This document shows, one piece after another, positions 10,370-21,095 of a stretch of 64,000 nt of DNA. The stretch is from Isochrysis galbana (taxonomy: Eukaryota; Haptophyta; Isochrysidales; Isochrysidaceae): positions 3,732,299 through 3,796,298 of the forward strand of contig CM030935.1 of NCBI GenBank assembly GCA_018136815.1, given 5' to 3'. The notes under the pieces were generated by a model, which saw only the letters and a program-made list of their open reading frames with translations, searched no databases and had not been told where the DNA came from. The number at the start of each line of letters is the position of its first letter. Position 1 is the stretch's first letter. A program made the position numbers and the translations under genes.

Positions 10370-12422
10370 TAAAAAAAAACATCTGAAGATTCTGGGCTAC
10401 ACACCTACAATTGCCTGGGTATCCCCTCTCTACTCGCACCGCCCTTAAATTCCCTCCCTCCACCTCTTTCCCTGCCCCCCTTCATTCCTTGGTCTTCGGT
10501 TTCAGGGGTCCGGCCCTGGTGCCCTACCTAGGGCCTGGTTCGGAGTGTGGGGGCTGGGCAGGCCTGTTGTCGTCTCTCGTGACCTGCGTGCCCTCCCGGG
10601 TTCGCGTTGGTCGTCTGGGTTCCGTCAGGCTCTTACCATCCCTAGTGAATCCCAAGTCCTCTGTGCCATTGGCTTATTAGCCGTCGTTTCGTTTCTCCTT
10701 GTTCCCCTCGACAGCGTGTGCTATTCCTAGTTTGGTGGCTAGCTCCACTAGCTCCTCGCTGGGTTTGAGCCCACCCTTGTCGTTCAAAGTAAAAACGGGT
10801 CTCAAGTCGCGTATGTCTATCCTTTTTTTGGGTTGCCTACCCATGCCCGCTTGGGCGATTCTTGTCGAATCGGTTCCGTTTGCGAAGACCAATGCTTTGC
10901 TCAGTGTGGTGTACCTCTCTATCGTTCTTATCAGTATCGATTCTTCCGAGAATTTTATGCCATCGTAATGAATTCTCCAAGGCCCATAAGGGCCCTGTAG
11001 TCCATGGCGTTGCTTACTTCGCGTTGGCGTTTGCGTTGGCTCCGCTTTCGCTTTGTCTTGCTCGCACGTGCATTGGCGAAAATTAATTTGATTCTTGCGC
11101 AGATACGAGATAGCCCACGGCTTATCGTATCCTTTACAGCCCCCTAGGGCGCCGTGTATGGCAATGTCGCCCTCGGGTGTCACGCCTTCCACCGAGGAGC
11201 GGACCGCGTAGTCCAAATTGAAGTTTTCCCCATCGTCAAGGGTCACGTGAAAGGTCCTCGGGAAGCGATGGCCCAGGGCCGTCGTGTCCGTGTATACGTA
11301 GAAGTGCCAGATCGGGCGCTTACCCGCCTCGACTTTCGTGATCCCCTCGATCGTGGTTTTGACGCGTTGTTGGTTGCCCCTAAGGACATGGAAGCCTTCA
11401 CGCTCCAGTGCGCTAGCCAAATGTCGAGTTTTGGTTTTGTACGCCTTAATCGGGTCAAAAATGCGGAAAACGATGTACGTGGCGACCTCCTTGAGGGAGG
11501 ACCGGACCGCGCTAGATTTGCGTGGTGCTGAATCGGCTAGCTCGCCGTAGGTGACTCCAAATTCGTGCGGGATTCCCGAGAGTACCGTTTTAAGTTTGTC
11601 GCCGTAGGCGGCCTTGAATTGTAATTGTGTGCATCGTCGTCGACGTAGAAGATCCATGGGCCCTTTCGGCCCTTATCCATCCCGTCTGGCGTGGCATCTA
11701 GGCCTTCCAACCTGGAGAGTAGGAATTTCATGAATGTTGCCACATCTTCACTTTTAATGTCCTTTTTGTCCTCAGCTAGCTGAGCTAGCTGAATGAAAAA
11801 AGGGGTGTCTTCGGGTTCTTCTTCCTCCTCTGGTGGAGGGGAGGCGAATGAGGTGTTGTTGTTGGGAGTCGGCATCGGGTCCGACTGTGGGTCGGCCCGC
11901 TTGCGCGACTGTGGCTGTGGCTGTTGGGTTGGTGGCTGCTGAGCTTGCCTGTGTGGCTCTTTCCCCTTGTGTCCGTGTGCGGCTTGCGCATACGATTTGG
12001 CTGTGGGGTTTGGTTGTTGGTTGGAGGGAGCAAAAGCTCCAAGAATTGATTATTTGTGTCATGTGCCCGCCCCCGAGGGGTGCACAGATGGTAGGAGTTA
12101 CCGCCATGGGGGTGGCAGCAGAGCTGCCACACCCCATGGGGAGCCCTTGAGTGGGTGGCTGCCCGGCGGCGTTGGTGTTCTGAGCCTGGGTCTGGCTGTG
12201 CTGGTCTGCAGGGAACAGGACTTTGCCTGCTCCCTGCTTCTGTGGCTGCCTGGGAGGCGAGGATGGCGGGGCCATCTCGACGTCGTTGTCGGGCGGTGCG
12301 GAGGCCTGCGAGCGCTTCGGCTCCGGCGGCTTGGGGCGGCCCCGTTGGGGCGTCGTGGCGGCGGGGGGCTGGGAGAGGGGAGCGGTCGGCGCGCGCTCCA
12401 TCGCTAAAACTATAACAATAGT
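10370..12422 (-). mobile_element. Internally deleted LINE copy
   Basis: Minus-strand order: 5' hairpin (12407-12422), ATG with MERAPTAPLS at about 12400, a Pro/Gln-rich ORF1 region, a globular part (FYVDDDAHNYN near 11660; YGELADSAPRKSSAVR and FRIFDPIKAYKTKTRHLA near 11450-11550), then an abrupt switch near 10990 to the end of ORF2 (RIHYDGIKFSEES, YTTLSKALVFAN, AGMGRQPKKRID). Endonuclease, RT and zinc-knuckle regions are absent. The 3' UTR holds the family motif TGTGTAGCCCAGAATC and ends in a short T-run. Two frames (11537-12400 and 10677-11657) are needed, so it is frameshifted. No target duplication was found. Confidence 0.85.
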
Positions 12423-12494
12423 TTTTTGAAGGAGGGCTTGGTCATAGCGAGAAGCACGCCAGCGCGGGCCAGGGCCGGGCGTGCAATCTGTGCT

Positions 12495-12660
12495 CGACTC
12501 TCTGGGAGAGTCTGGGCAGTCTGGGTGGGTCCCCCCTGCATGCCAAGAGGCAGCGCATGGGGGTGGATGGTTCTCGCCCCCCATGAGAGAGAGTGGGGGG
12601 GGGGGGGGGGGGCGAGGCACCCCTCCATGCTCCATGGCGACCAATCATAAGATTAGTGGC
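12495..12660 (+). repeat. Interspersed repeat Z, copy 1
   Basis: Shares CTGCATGCCAAGAGGCAGCG, GTGGATGGTTCTCGCCCC and AATCATAAGATTAG with 46480-46645, where it lies in the opposite orientation. Contains a G-run of about 17 nt. No coding potential. Confidence 0.7.
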
Positions 12661-13365
12661 GGGGACAGGTGATAACTGATAAAATTAGTGGGACACCTCA
12701 GCGCGCCCCACCACGGTGATCACTCCGCGCTCGTGTCCGGAACGACTGGTCTTCGTGTACCAGATGGGGTGGGGGTCTGGCTCGGACGGGAGCAGGAACA
12801 AGCTTTTCGTACAGATTTTTTTCTTACGACTTACGAATTTGGGCCGGGCTCTTAGAGGTGGGGCCGCGAGGGGGAGGGGGTGGGTGGGGTCGGGCCTGAC
12901 TTTGGTGGAGCTCGGCTGGGCGCCCATCAACACCCCGTTTTCGAGGATTCCGGCCCCCGGTGAGTTACACTGTACTTTTCCCCCCAGGTTGCCTATTCAT
13001 CGTTACGGGCTGTGGCTAAGGGCTAAGGGCTACCACAAACAGAAACGGAATCCACAAAGGATAGCATTTATTTACCATGGTCTGAACGCGGCATGAGCAT
13101 TAGTAAGCCTCTTAAGGATAGCAGAGCGATCGTTCTGGTAGTTTCAGTGCAACTCAATACTGATCAATTGAGTTACCATTCACAAGTATTTGAACGTGAT
13201 GGAGCTCAGAGGTCGCCGATCCTGGCTTAGCAATCACACTAGATGCTCCAAATGGGGCACTCAGACGACGAGGCGCGTAGAAGCACTGCAACCATGCCCT
13301 AGGCCCGTAACCGAGATCAGTCCACCTAACAATCTCCATGTCCTCGGCACGGCTTTGGGCGCGAG
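12661..13365. other. Intergenic, nothing recognised
   Basis: Unique-looking sequence with no supported reading frame or repeat seen elsewhere in the window; includes the 3' flank of the small gene that follows. Confidence 0.4.
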
Positions 13366-13734
13366 TCACAAGCCTTGGAGCATGCGGCCAAACAAGTTTC
13401 CAACTCCACCCGCAATGTCGTGCAGTCCCTTGAGCTTGGAGCATCCGTTGAAGTAGTCCTCCTTGAGCGGGTTGCAGAAGTCTTCTGAGCAGATACCATG
13501 AAGCCAAGTACTTCCCTCTCCCGGCCAGATGGTCCCGCAGTCCGAGATGTCCGGGTCGCAGCAGGCCGCAGTTCGCATCGAGTAGAGCACATCGTCTTCC
13601 TTGTTGCCACACGGGCCATGGCAGGTGAGCATGTAGGCGGTGACGTAGAAGAGGAGGCCGAAGAGCGCGATACTCCCAACTAGACTGATGATAGAGCCCA
13701 ACGGGTTGCCCCCCGAGCTCTTTGGAGAGATCAT
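13366..13734 (-). CDS. Small Cys-rich single-pass membrane protein
   Basis: A 122-residue frame starts MISPKSSGGNP at the first ATG after a G-run leader. A hydrophobic segment (about residues 13-33, IISLVGSIALFGLLFYVTAYM) is followed by a Cys-rich part with nine cysteines (CHGPC, ACC, DC, C..DFC, C) and ends GNLFGRMLQGL. The layout suggests a short N-terminal tail, one membrane anchor and a disulfide-bonded extracellular or luminal domain. I do not recognise the family. Codon use is GC-rich like neighbouring genes. It is divergent from the membrane/EF-hand gene. The frame upstream (to 14107) is interrupted by G-runs and is judged a leader. Confidence 0.5.
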   Translation of the reverse strand: MISPKSSGGNPLGSIISLVGSIALFGLLFYVTAYMLTCHGPCGNKEDDVLYSMRTAACCDPDISDCGTIWPGEGSTWLHGICSEDFCNPLKEDYFNGCSKLKGLHDIAGGVGNLFGRMLQGL

Positions 13735-13989
13735 TCCGCCGGTGAGGAGGATAGGGGGGGGGGGGGGGGGGCGATCCGACCGACTGCGAGCGAACGAGAG
13801 AGGGGAGGATACCCGGTAGGTTAAGAAAACGGGGGGTCTCACTTAAAATAAAAGGAGCAAGGCAGAGGGCGGCGGGTGGAGGGGTTGATGATTGGGGGGG
13901 GGGGGAGGGCGTCAGAGTTTTCTTGTTGTGTGAGTATAACCTTAGTGCTGTGGTCCGTAGCCCTCCATCGGCAACGGAGCCCCTCCCCC

Positions 13990-14174
13990 GCCTAGATGGG
14001 AAATACGGTGCCGGGGCCTGCAAATACAGCCAAATACATATGTATTTGGCCGGCGGCCAAATACATTTCAAATATATTCGAGGCCTACAACCCAGGACAC
14101 GCTTCAAATACAGCCAAATACATATGTATTTGGCCTCTGGCCAAATACGGTAAATACGTATTTCCCATCTAGGC
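13990..14174. mobile_element. Palindromic MITE-like element with 18-bp TIRs and 6-bp target duplication
   Basis: Perfect terminal inverted repeats GCCTAGATGGGAAATACG (13990-14007) and its complement (14157-14174). Flanks are both TCCCCC (13984-13989 and 14175-14180). Inside, the palindrome CCAAATACATATGTATTTGG occurs twice (near 14030 and 14115) with AAATAC-rich spacers. No coding capacity. Class unknown. Confidence 0.8.
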
Positions 14175-14219
14175 TCCCCCGCGATGATGGGGTGTGTGCG
14201 CAGTCAATTAGGACAGGCA

Positions 14220-14400
14220 GCAGAGTACTCCACTCATAAGTGGAGTAGGAGTACTCTAGAGGGAGTAGAGTAGAGTAGAGTAGAGTAGAGCTAGAGCTCT
14301 AGAGCTAGAGTCTGGAGAAAAGTAGAGTAGGAGTAGAGTACTGTAGAGCAGAGAGAGTAGAGACGAGACAGAAGTAAAGAGTTCAAGGAAAGAAGGTTTC
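14220..14400 (+). promoter_or_regulatory. GAGTACT/GAGTAG motif cluster upstream of membrane/EF-hand gene
   Basis: Dense AGTACTC, GGAGTA and (AGAGT)n units with the palindrome CTAGAGCTCTAG, ending about 80 bp before the ATG at 14453. Similar AGTACTC elements lie upstream of the RPA43, VOC and ankyrin genes, hence a possible promoter element. Confidence 0.4.
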
Positions 14401-14452
14401 TGCGTGTGTGGCGGCCGCAGGGCCTCGCCGCTTGCCGACGGTAGTTGGGCGG

Positions 14453-15947
14453 ATGCAGACTAGCAGCTCTGCGGGGACGGGCCCTTCGATTCATCGGGCG
14501 GTCGACGCATCGTCGCTCGCATTCATCGAGCTACGCGGTGCCAAGCCCGCCCTTCTCGCCACCGCCCTCTACGCCACACTCGTCCACCTGCTGCTCGCCC
14601 ACGATGCAGAGCTCGGCAGCTTCTGGTGCCCGCTGAGCGCCTGCCAGCCGATGCTCGTGGCACCGCTCGGCTTGCTGCTGACGCAGCGCCGCCTCTTCGC
14701 GGCCGTAGCACTCTTCCTCGACTTCTTCGTCCTCGTCGTCCACTGGTGGCTCCCGGTCCACCCTAAATTCGTGGTGGTGCCGCGCCGGCGCCTATGCATT
14801 CGCATCCACATCCTCTCAGGCACGTTTCAGGCCATGGCAGGGCCAGCGTTTTACGCTCTGCACTTGAATGGGCACACGGGTGCATCTCGTTTGATCTGTA
14901 TCGCCATCGCGGCCATTGGCTTGTGCGTGCACACTCCAACTGCTCTGTATTTGCTGCGCTCTGCATTTGGCGCCGTCCGGCTCACTATTCCTGTGTTCAT
15001 CTACGCCACCGCCGCATACGGCTACACTCTCGGCCGCCTCCTGTTGCTCGGGCTCGCCGCCCGTGCCGATTTACTCGAGCACGCCTTCCTCGCTTACTGG
15101 CTTTGCTTGCATGTATACGTGATGAATCGGATCTGCTTCTCCGTTCTTACACGCTTCAATCTATTGGCACATTCACGCTATGACCTAGCGATCCTGCTTG
15201 GTGCCGCCGTTGTGTTCCCGGCATCGCTTGGGTGGGCGACCCTTCTCTTGACGCTGATCGCAGTTGTAGTCTTCAACTTGACCTTCGTGTTGTTGATGGA
15301 CCCCTCGTCACAGTCTACTTCAGATATCTTTTCAGCTGGAGGCTTCGCTAACCAAGCACTTGTACGAGAACATTTTGTGGCGCCTGAAGGCCTTGTCGTT
15401 GCGCCGATGAAAGCGGCCTCGAGGTGCGTGAGGCGCCGGCTCGGCTTAATGGCATATGTTACTCATCTGATCAATACCTCTAATCCACAACTTACCCAGC
15501 GATGAGGCCGAGCTCGCCCCTTCCTCCCTTGGTTGTAGAGTCCAACGCACAATGACTCCTACCCAGCGCGCTCGGCTGGTATTCGATGCTCTCGATGCGG
15601 ACAGGTCGGGCTTTATTTCAAAAGCTGAGCTTGGCGAATTACTTGTTTCCTGGGGTCTGCCACGCACTGACGCAGTGGCCTGTCTGCGGGATGCGGACCA
15701 CCGGTCGGCCAAGCCAGCCACTCAAAGCGCTTATGCCCATGACTCTAGTGGAGCTATTTTGGCCAAAGACAGAGCGACCTTTGAGAGCTCAGGGGATGCG
15801 CTGTTGGATTTTGATGAATTTTATGAAAACTTGCGATCTGTGTGGGAATTTGCGTCGGCCGTCGTCGATTCAAATTCAGGCGTCGAGGAGCGGGTTGCGC
15901 TGAAGATCCAGGATTTAGGGAGACGACTTGGTATCTCAGGCGTGTGA
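14453..15947 (+). CDS. Multi-spanning membrane protein with C-terminal EF-hand tail (2 exons)
   Basis: Exons 14453-15423 and 15539-15947; 459 residues. Intron: CTCGAG|GTGCGTGAG to TTGTAG|AGTCC. Splicing restores ASRVQRTMTPTQRARLVF in frame, so the EF-hand part is not a separate gene. The N-terminal two thirds has six or seven hydrophobic spans with conserved-looking His (VHWWLPVHPKF, RIHILSG, CLHVYVMNR), but no family was recognised. The tail starts with a helix, a canonical calcium loop DADRSGFISKAE (D-x-D-x-S-x-F-x-x-x-x-E) and a second, longer and degenerate motif around SSGDALLDFDEFYENL. Known biology: such tails confer calcium sensing on channels and transporters. The function of the membrane part is not inferred. 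Start: an upstream GTG-initiated extension is ignored; the first ATG is used. Confidence 0.7.
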
Positions 15948-18900
15948 CCATGATAGGAATGCACAACTCTCTTGCGCCCAATGCGATGATTTAGAAAGGT
16001 GCTGCAACCTGAGGTCCAACTTTTATTTTTGGCCCGCTTCCCCGCTATTTTGGTACGCAAGTACACTCGCGCCCTCACAATATCGACGACCCGAGGGGTA
16101 TCGGCGACTACAATTCTTCTCACCGCTCGCCGCGCTGCCATCGCACCACGGGGTTAGGGTGTGCGCAAAGCAATTTTTTTGGAGCTCGAGCCATCACAAT
16201 CACAATCGTAAAAAGTGCAACTTGCTCATGGACATCATCGACTAACTATAGTTGGCTCGCATGGGGGAGGGCACGCTCCCTTCCCCTCCCAGCTTCCAGC
16301 CGCACTTGATGAGGGCAGGGAACCGCTCACCAGAAGGTGCAACCTGTGCTGGTGAGGTTCCTTTTCTTTCGGCCGGCACCCCTCCATTTTGGTATGAAAC
16401 TATACCTATACCAGCATCCACTCTTTGGTCTTTGGGGGAGGTCGAAAGGGGATCGGCCACCCTCCAGAGCGTGGACTTTCCCCCCCGAGCGGACAGGTGT
16501 CTATTGGTGGGTCTTGGCGTGGCGGTGCGGGGTATTAAGTATTAAGGGCGTTTCATTCGGCGGGTGCACGGTAGGGTGAACGCGTAGTAGAGGGGAGGGT
16601 GTGTGGTGTGTCGAGTGGAGCTGTGGCTGTGGTGCGGCTGGGTGTGAGTGGGGGATGAGTTGTAACATGAGATGTATGGCCCATTTGGAGCATGGGGGGT
16701 GAACAATGGGGAGCTGGGGAAGCGTGCGGGGACGGGGCCGATGACATGGGCGCGCTCTCAGCCATCACGGGGCACTGCAGCACGAGAACGAGGACGAAGG
16801 GCAGACGAGGGGGCACAGAGGGCGCTCGAGCGATGGCGCGGAGCATACTCGGGACACCGAGGGAAAACGTCACGCGCGGGGGGGGAGGGGAATCGCGCGG
16901 GAGCAAGAAATAGACAAAAGGGGGCCGGAAACTCAAGGAAGCACTCGCTCGGGGAGAGACAGGAAGGGAGAAGGGGGAGAGGGGCCTTCCGCGGGGAAGC
17001 TGGGGAGAGCAGAGGCAGAGGAGAGACCTCCCCATGTCCCCTCATCGCGGCTCTATGCGCAGCCGCACCTACGTGGGCATAGCCGGTGCGATGGCGATGC
17101 AGTGGATGCCCGTCGTCCTCGACTACTGCCGTCGTACTCCGACTCGTCCGGCCACGTCCGCCGCCTCTCTTCTATCTCAGGCTCGTGACCTACAATCAAG
17201 CCGGTTGGCGGCTCAGGCTGGTTGCAGTTCCAGTTCCGAGCCATCAAATGTTTCGAGTGTCGCCGCGATTGATATGGAGTGGCGGCCGTGGCTAGGGTCG
17301 CCCCGCTTGTCGTTGTTGCCCGTCCGTCCCGCTCGGATGATTCGCAAGGTCCGCAACCGCTGGCGTGTATGGACGGCGGTGCGCGGTGCGCACGGCTCGA
17401 TCTCGTATGCCTACTATTCAAGAATATTTTTTTTTCAATCTCGTATGCCTGGCTGCCATTGTCTCCATCGCTGGCTTCGGCTCTCGATGCGGAGGTCCGC
17501 CTTCACTCGTCCGCAGTGGGGGAGGAGCCGTTGCCGATCCTTGCTCCCTCTCTCTCTCCCTCGTCCTCGTCGCCGTTCGTGCCGATGCCTCCTCTCTTGG
17601 AGACGTGTGCCTCCGTTTCCTTTCCGGACACGTTTACTCCATAGGGTTGGCATGCCGCCTTGCCTCGCTTCTCTCCTTTCGTCCACGGAGGATGGATCTC
17701 CCTCCCCTTTCGCTGCGCTCTGTCAGGAGACCCCCGTACCTCGTCGTTTATTTAGCTCGCGCGTGAGCGCGTGACGTGCTCGATGCTATCGTACTATCTC
17801 GCCGCCTTTCGCCATTGGTCGCTCGACTGTTGATATCTTGGAGCACAGGGGACGCCGCGTTGTAACTTGGGTGCCGCCACATCGCCCAAACATCCAGGTA
17901 AAACTCTCGTAAAAGAGAGAAGAGGATGGGTTGCAGCGTTGAGTCCTGCGGTCTGCCGCGCCGGCCGCCGATTCTACACCTCATCGTCCGGACGGGTGTG
18001 GTACTTCCTGTCTGCTCTTCGATCGTCGCGCACTACTCTTATAGTTCATCGTTCGTCGTTCGTCGTTCCGCGTTCTTACCGTTCTTCGTTTCTCGTTCTC
18101 GATTCTCGATTCTCGTCGTTCCGCGTTCTTTTCTGCTTCCCTCTGTTCGTACTTCACATGTTACTACCACACACAGCCCCTCCACATCAGCACATACAGC
18201 AGCCACAGCCTCCCATCACTCAGCCCAAACACAGTTATCTTTCTCCTTGATGCAAGTTGCATGAAAGCCCTTGGTCCCGTTGGTTTTTGGTTTTCTCCTC
18301 CCTTGGTTGCTACTCAGGGTTTCTCGATAGAAACGTCTAGAAGGTCCACGCTCAACAGCAAGATTTCTTCGATTGCAAGGATACCTCGCTGCGATCTGTA
18401 TCCAAAGTGATCGCCGCGGTTGCGCGACATAACGTTCCTCTTCGACTTTCCGCCTTGGTGGGAAATCCAAAGCGAAGACACGCTCCGGCCATCGCTACGG
18501 AATCTCTCTCTCGCTCTCGCTCTCTCTCTCCGTCTCTCGCGACGTGTTTGAGTTACCGGCGATGTGGGGTCTCGTTTATTTCACGTTTTGCTTGGTTTGG
18601 GTGAATGATTCTGGTGCGTTCGTGAGTCGGTGCATCCTGCTGTTTTCTGCATCGTTGTCCGACGTCCTGTCGTCAGTCGTCATCCGTCGCTCTCGCTCTC
18701 GTCGCTCTCGCTCTCGTAACACTCGTACCCTACAAACTCGCCTCGCCTCACCAGCCCCTGCCAACACAGCCCTCCTCTCACTCACTCTCGCCTCTCGCCG
18801 CTCACTCGATGTCGCTTTCGCCGCCGTCCTCGCCCTCGCCCAAGCCCGCCTGCCCGCCTTCCTCTGGTGACGGGCCTCAGCCCGTCAGCGTCTCCGAAGT

Positions 18901-18979
18901 CGTCTCCTCCGCCGCGCCTGCCGCCGGTCTGCCTCCTTCCTCATTGCCCTCAGGCCCTATGGGCCATTCCAATTCGTCA
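15948..18979. other. Long stretch without a supported gene
   Basis: Reading frames here (for example 17034-17774 plus, 16553-17035 minus, 18809-19180 plus) are biased, lack family motifs and overlap each other. CT/CGTT-rich runs occur at 18030-18130 and 18490-18540, and (CGCTCT)n near 18685-18715. A small unknown gene cannot be excluded. Confidence 0.4.
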
Positions 18980-19090
18980 AAAGAGTTTCATTCCTTTTTC
19001 TTCGGTTTCCGGGGTCAAGTCCTGGTACATGGTTTGGGGCGTGGGGTCCGCGCAGGCCTTTTGTGCGTCTGTTTTGTCTTGAAACTTGAA
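18980..19090 (-). mobile_element. LINE 3' UTR relic
   Basis: Minus strand reads AGGCCTGCGCGGACCCCACG.. then GACTTGACCCCGGAAACCGAAG..AAAGGAATG, the conserved 3' UTR block also seen at 10490, 22350, 24370, 31180 and 39550. Confidence 0.6.
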
Positions 19091-19413
19091 AGTTCAGGTT
19101 CAGAATGGTGTAATGCTACCGGAGGAGAGGATCTCCTCTCTACGGGTAGACTTTTGCAGATATGCCAGAAGCTAGTGTAAAGTGCGCTGCTACCATTCTG
19201 TCAGTCAGCCACACAACATTTTACTAAGCATTATACCGTCGTGTTGCGATATTAAATGTCCGCATCGATAACACAAAATGCCGGGCAAAAGGCAAAAGGG
19301 CAAAATGTTACCCCCTGTTCGAGGGCAACGCTTCTGCACGCATCAAACGCCCGGAAAGCAGAGATGAAGCTGACGTCGTCGCCGCCAAATCCCAACTGTC
19401 ACCCACCCTTGGA

Positions 19414-20408
19414 CTATTCTGCATCACTGCTCATCTCACCTAAAATGGTTAGGAGGCCATCGTCCACGTGCATGGCACGCACTACGAATCTCACCCTTGC
19501 ACCAACAGGGGGCAGGTTATCCGGAACCTCGGCCCCCCCCAGACCAGCTCCTAATGTCGGTGTACCTAATGACCCGCCTCTTTCCGCCTCCCCACTCGTA
19601 TGCGCGGGAAGATTTGTGCTTGGCGACTCGCTCCCCGGAAAATTCTTCCATGTGGCAATTTTGGTGGAGAGCGAGTAGGGAATGGTGACGTTGATCACGC
19701 CATAGGCCAGCAGAGCCAGGTGGTCCGAGCCGTGTCGCGCGACCTTAGCCTCCAGCTCTTGTCCGACGTCTGGCGCAAAGACGAGCAGCCGGACCTGGAT
19801 CGGCACGAATATTATTGAGGAATCGGAGTGGATGATGCCACGGTCACCACCTACGTGATGAGTAACGCAGATGCGTTTTCGGCCTTAAAAAGCAAGCGGG
19901 AGGGCCGCACTGCGGGCAACTGAAAAACCTTTCCGGGTGATCGGAGAACTTCATCGGATGTGAGCACGTGCGCAGGTTCTCACAGGCTTCAAACTTGCTC
20001 GCAACGCATTGCAGGCACTTACGAATGGACACATTGTCATACATGAGAGCAACACCACCAAGCGAGGTGCTGTATCTGCGCAAAGAAAGCACGAGGCTGC
20101 TGGTCAAAAGGGTGGAGTCGAACGACGAGAGCAGCTGCGTGCGTGTGTGCGCAAGGCCGCGCACGAGGCCCCCCTGAAGCCGGAGCGCCGGCATCGAGCA
20201 GGATTCAGCTCACAAGAGGTTGGGTGGGGGAGGGGGAGTAGCAAGCCTCTCCCTACCTGAGCATGGAGGCGCCGAGCTGTGCAGAGATGCCGCTGCGGAC
20301 ATTACCGAGATATGCTGGACTCAGCTCGACCGATAACTTGGCCTCCACCCAGCGCAGCCCCTGCGTACCATCGGGCACCTCGGACGGCACGTCGACCGAC
20401 ACCGCCAT
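19414..20408 (-). CDS. RPA43: DNA-directed RNA polymerase I subunit RPA43 homologue (3 exons)
   Basis: Exons 20408-20257, 20075-20023 and 19850-19414; 213 residues. Splice sites: CTCAG|GTAGGG with TTTGCGCAG|ATAC, and ATTC|GTAAGT with CACGTAG|GTGG. The joined protein reads VEAKLSVELSPAYLGNVRSG..., YSTSLGGVALMYDNVSIR, GIIHSDSSIIFVPIQVRL, then FAPDVGQELEAKV and ALLAYGVINVTIP: the Rpb7-N-like tip domain followed by the OB fold of RPA43/TWISTNB. RPA43 forms the Pol I stalk with RPA14 and contacts the initiation factor Rrn3/TIF-IA in the nucleolus. The OB region carries a Ser/Gly-rich insert before GARVRFVVRAMHVDDGLLTILGEM, and the protein ends soon after, so it is short for the family (no basic tail). 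AGTACT motifs lie 60-75 bp upstream of the ATG. Confidence 0.85.
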
Positions 20409-20519
20409 CCGCCGAGCGACGGAGCGCTCCAGAAATAGAACTCTTCGTCAAGAATCCATAGAACTGTAGAGTACTAGTAGAGCATCTTGTTGGCTAGCAT
20501 CCCTATGTTACCGCCGCAG

Positions 20520-20655
20520 GAGCCAACGCCCCCCAGGAGCTATCGGGGGCCCCCGAGAGCTATCGGAGGGAAATTTTCTCCCGATCGCCAACAGCCCCAC
20601 CGAGAGCTACCGGGGGACCGAGAAAATCCCCCGAGAGCTATTGGGAGATTGCTCA
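20520..20655. repeat. GAGAGCTATCGGGGG palindromic short repeats, cluster 1
   Basis: Five variants of (CC)GAGAGCTATCGGGGG separated by GC-rich spacers. A related cluster with CCGATAGCTATCGG and CCAATAGCTATTGG lies at 23940-24045. Confidence 0.6.
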
Positions 20656-20702
20656 TGGGACCAGCAGGAGACCGACCGACACGAGCCGCTCACCCCCCCC
20701 CC

Positions 20703-20880
20703 CCCCCGCGCGGAAAGAGCGAACGCATGAGGTGCACCTCATAGGAGAAACAAGTTGTTATGCGCACGCAGGCCCCCGCGCCGTCCGAGGGCCGGCGTGC
20801 ATCTGATGTGATTGCAAATCATCACCCGCTATGACCGGGTTTTATTACACAATGATATGCAAACAATCACGCAAACAGGT
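20703..20880 (+). repeat. Interspersed repeat R, partial copy (5' part)
   Basis: Shares CGCGGAAAGAGYGAACGCA, TGCGCACGCA..GGC and TGTGATTGCAARTCATCAC with the start of the copy at 39985-40545. Confidence 0.65.
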
Positions 20881-20984
20881 TGGTCGTTCCCCGGTGACGA
20901 TAACCGACCCCGCCCCCTGAGAGAAGGCTCCTGCTGCCTCTTCTTCTCCCTGTCCCTGCCTCACTCCCTCCCTCTGCCGGCCTC

Positions 20985-21095
20985 TTCCTCCCTTGCCTCT
21001 CCTCCCTGCCTCTTCCTCCCCGCCTCTTCCTCCCTGCCTCTTCCTCCCTGCCTCTTCCTCCCTGCCTCTTCCTCCCTGCCTCTTCCTCTTCCATC
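20985..21095 (+). repeat. CCTCTTCCTCCCTGC minisatellite
   Basis: About seven tandem 15-bp units in CT-rich DNA. A second short CT minisatellite (CTTCTGCAGTTCCCCCTCC type) lies at 21473-21555. Confidence 0.85.

Noticed and set aside
12601-12617. Poly-G and poly-C runs as regulatory G-quadruplex sites
   Set aside because: They occur throughout repeats and introns without consistent position relative to genes and are prone to sequencing error.
15552-15947. Separate small EF-hand gene
   Set aside because: A strong donor at 15424 and an acceptor at 15538 join it in phase to the upstream membrane protein.
16553-18264. Several frames of 80-246 codons
   Set aside because: No conserved motif, no splice logic, mutually overlapping, with biased Ser/Arg/Pro content.
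18809-19180. Plus-strand ORF starting MSLSPPSSPSPKPACPP
   Set aside because: Its 3' half is the reverse complement of the LINE 3' UTR, so it is at best a chance frame.
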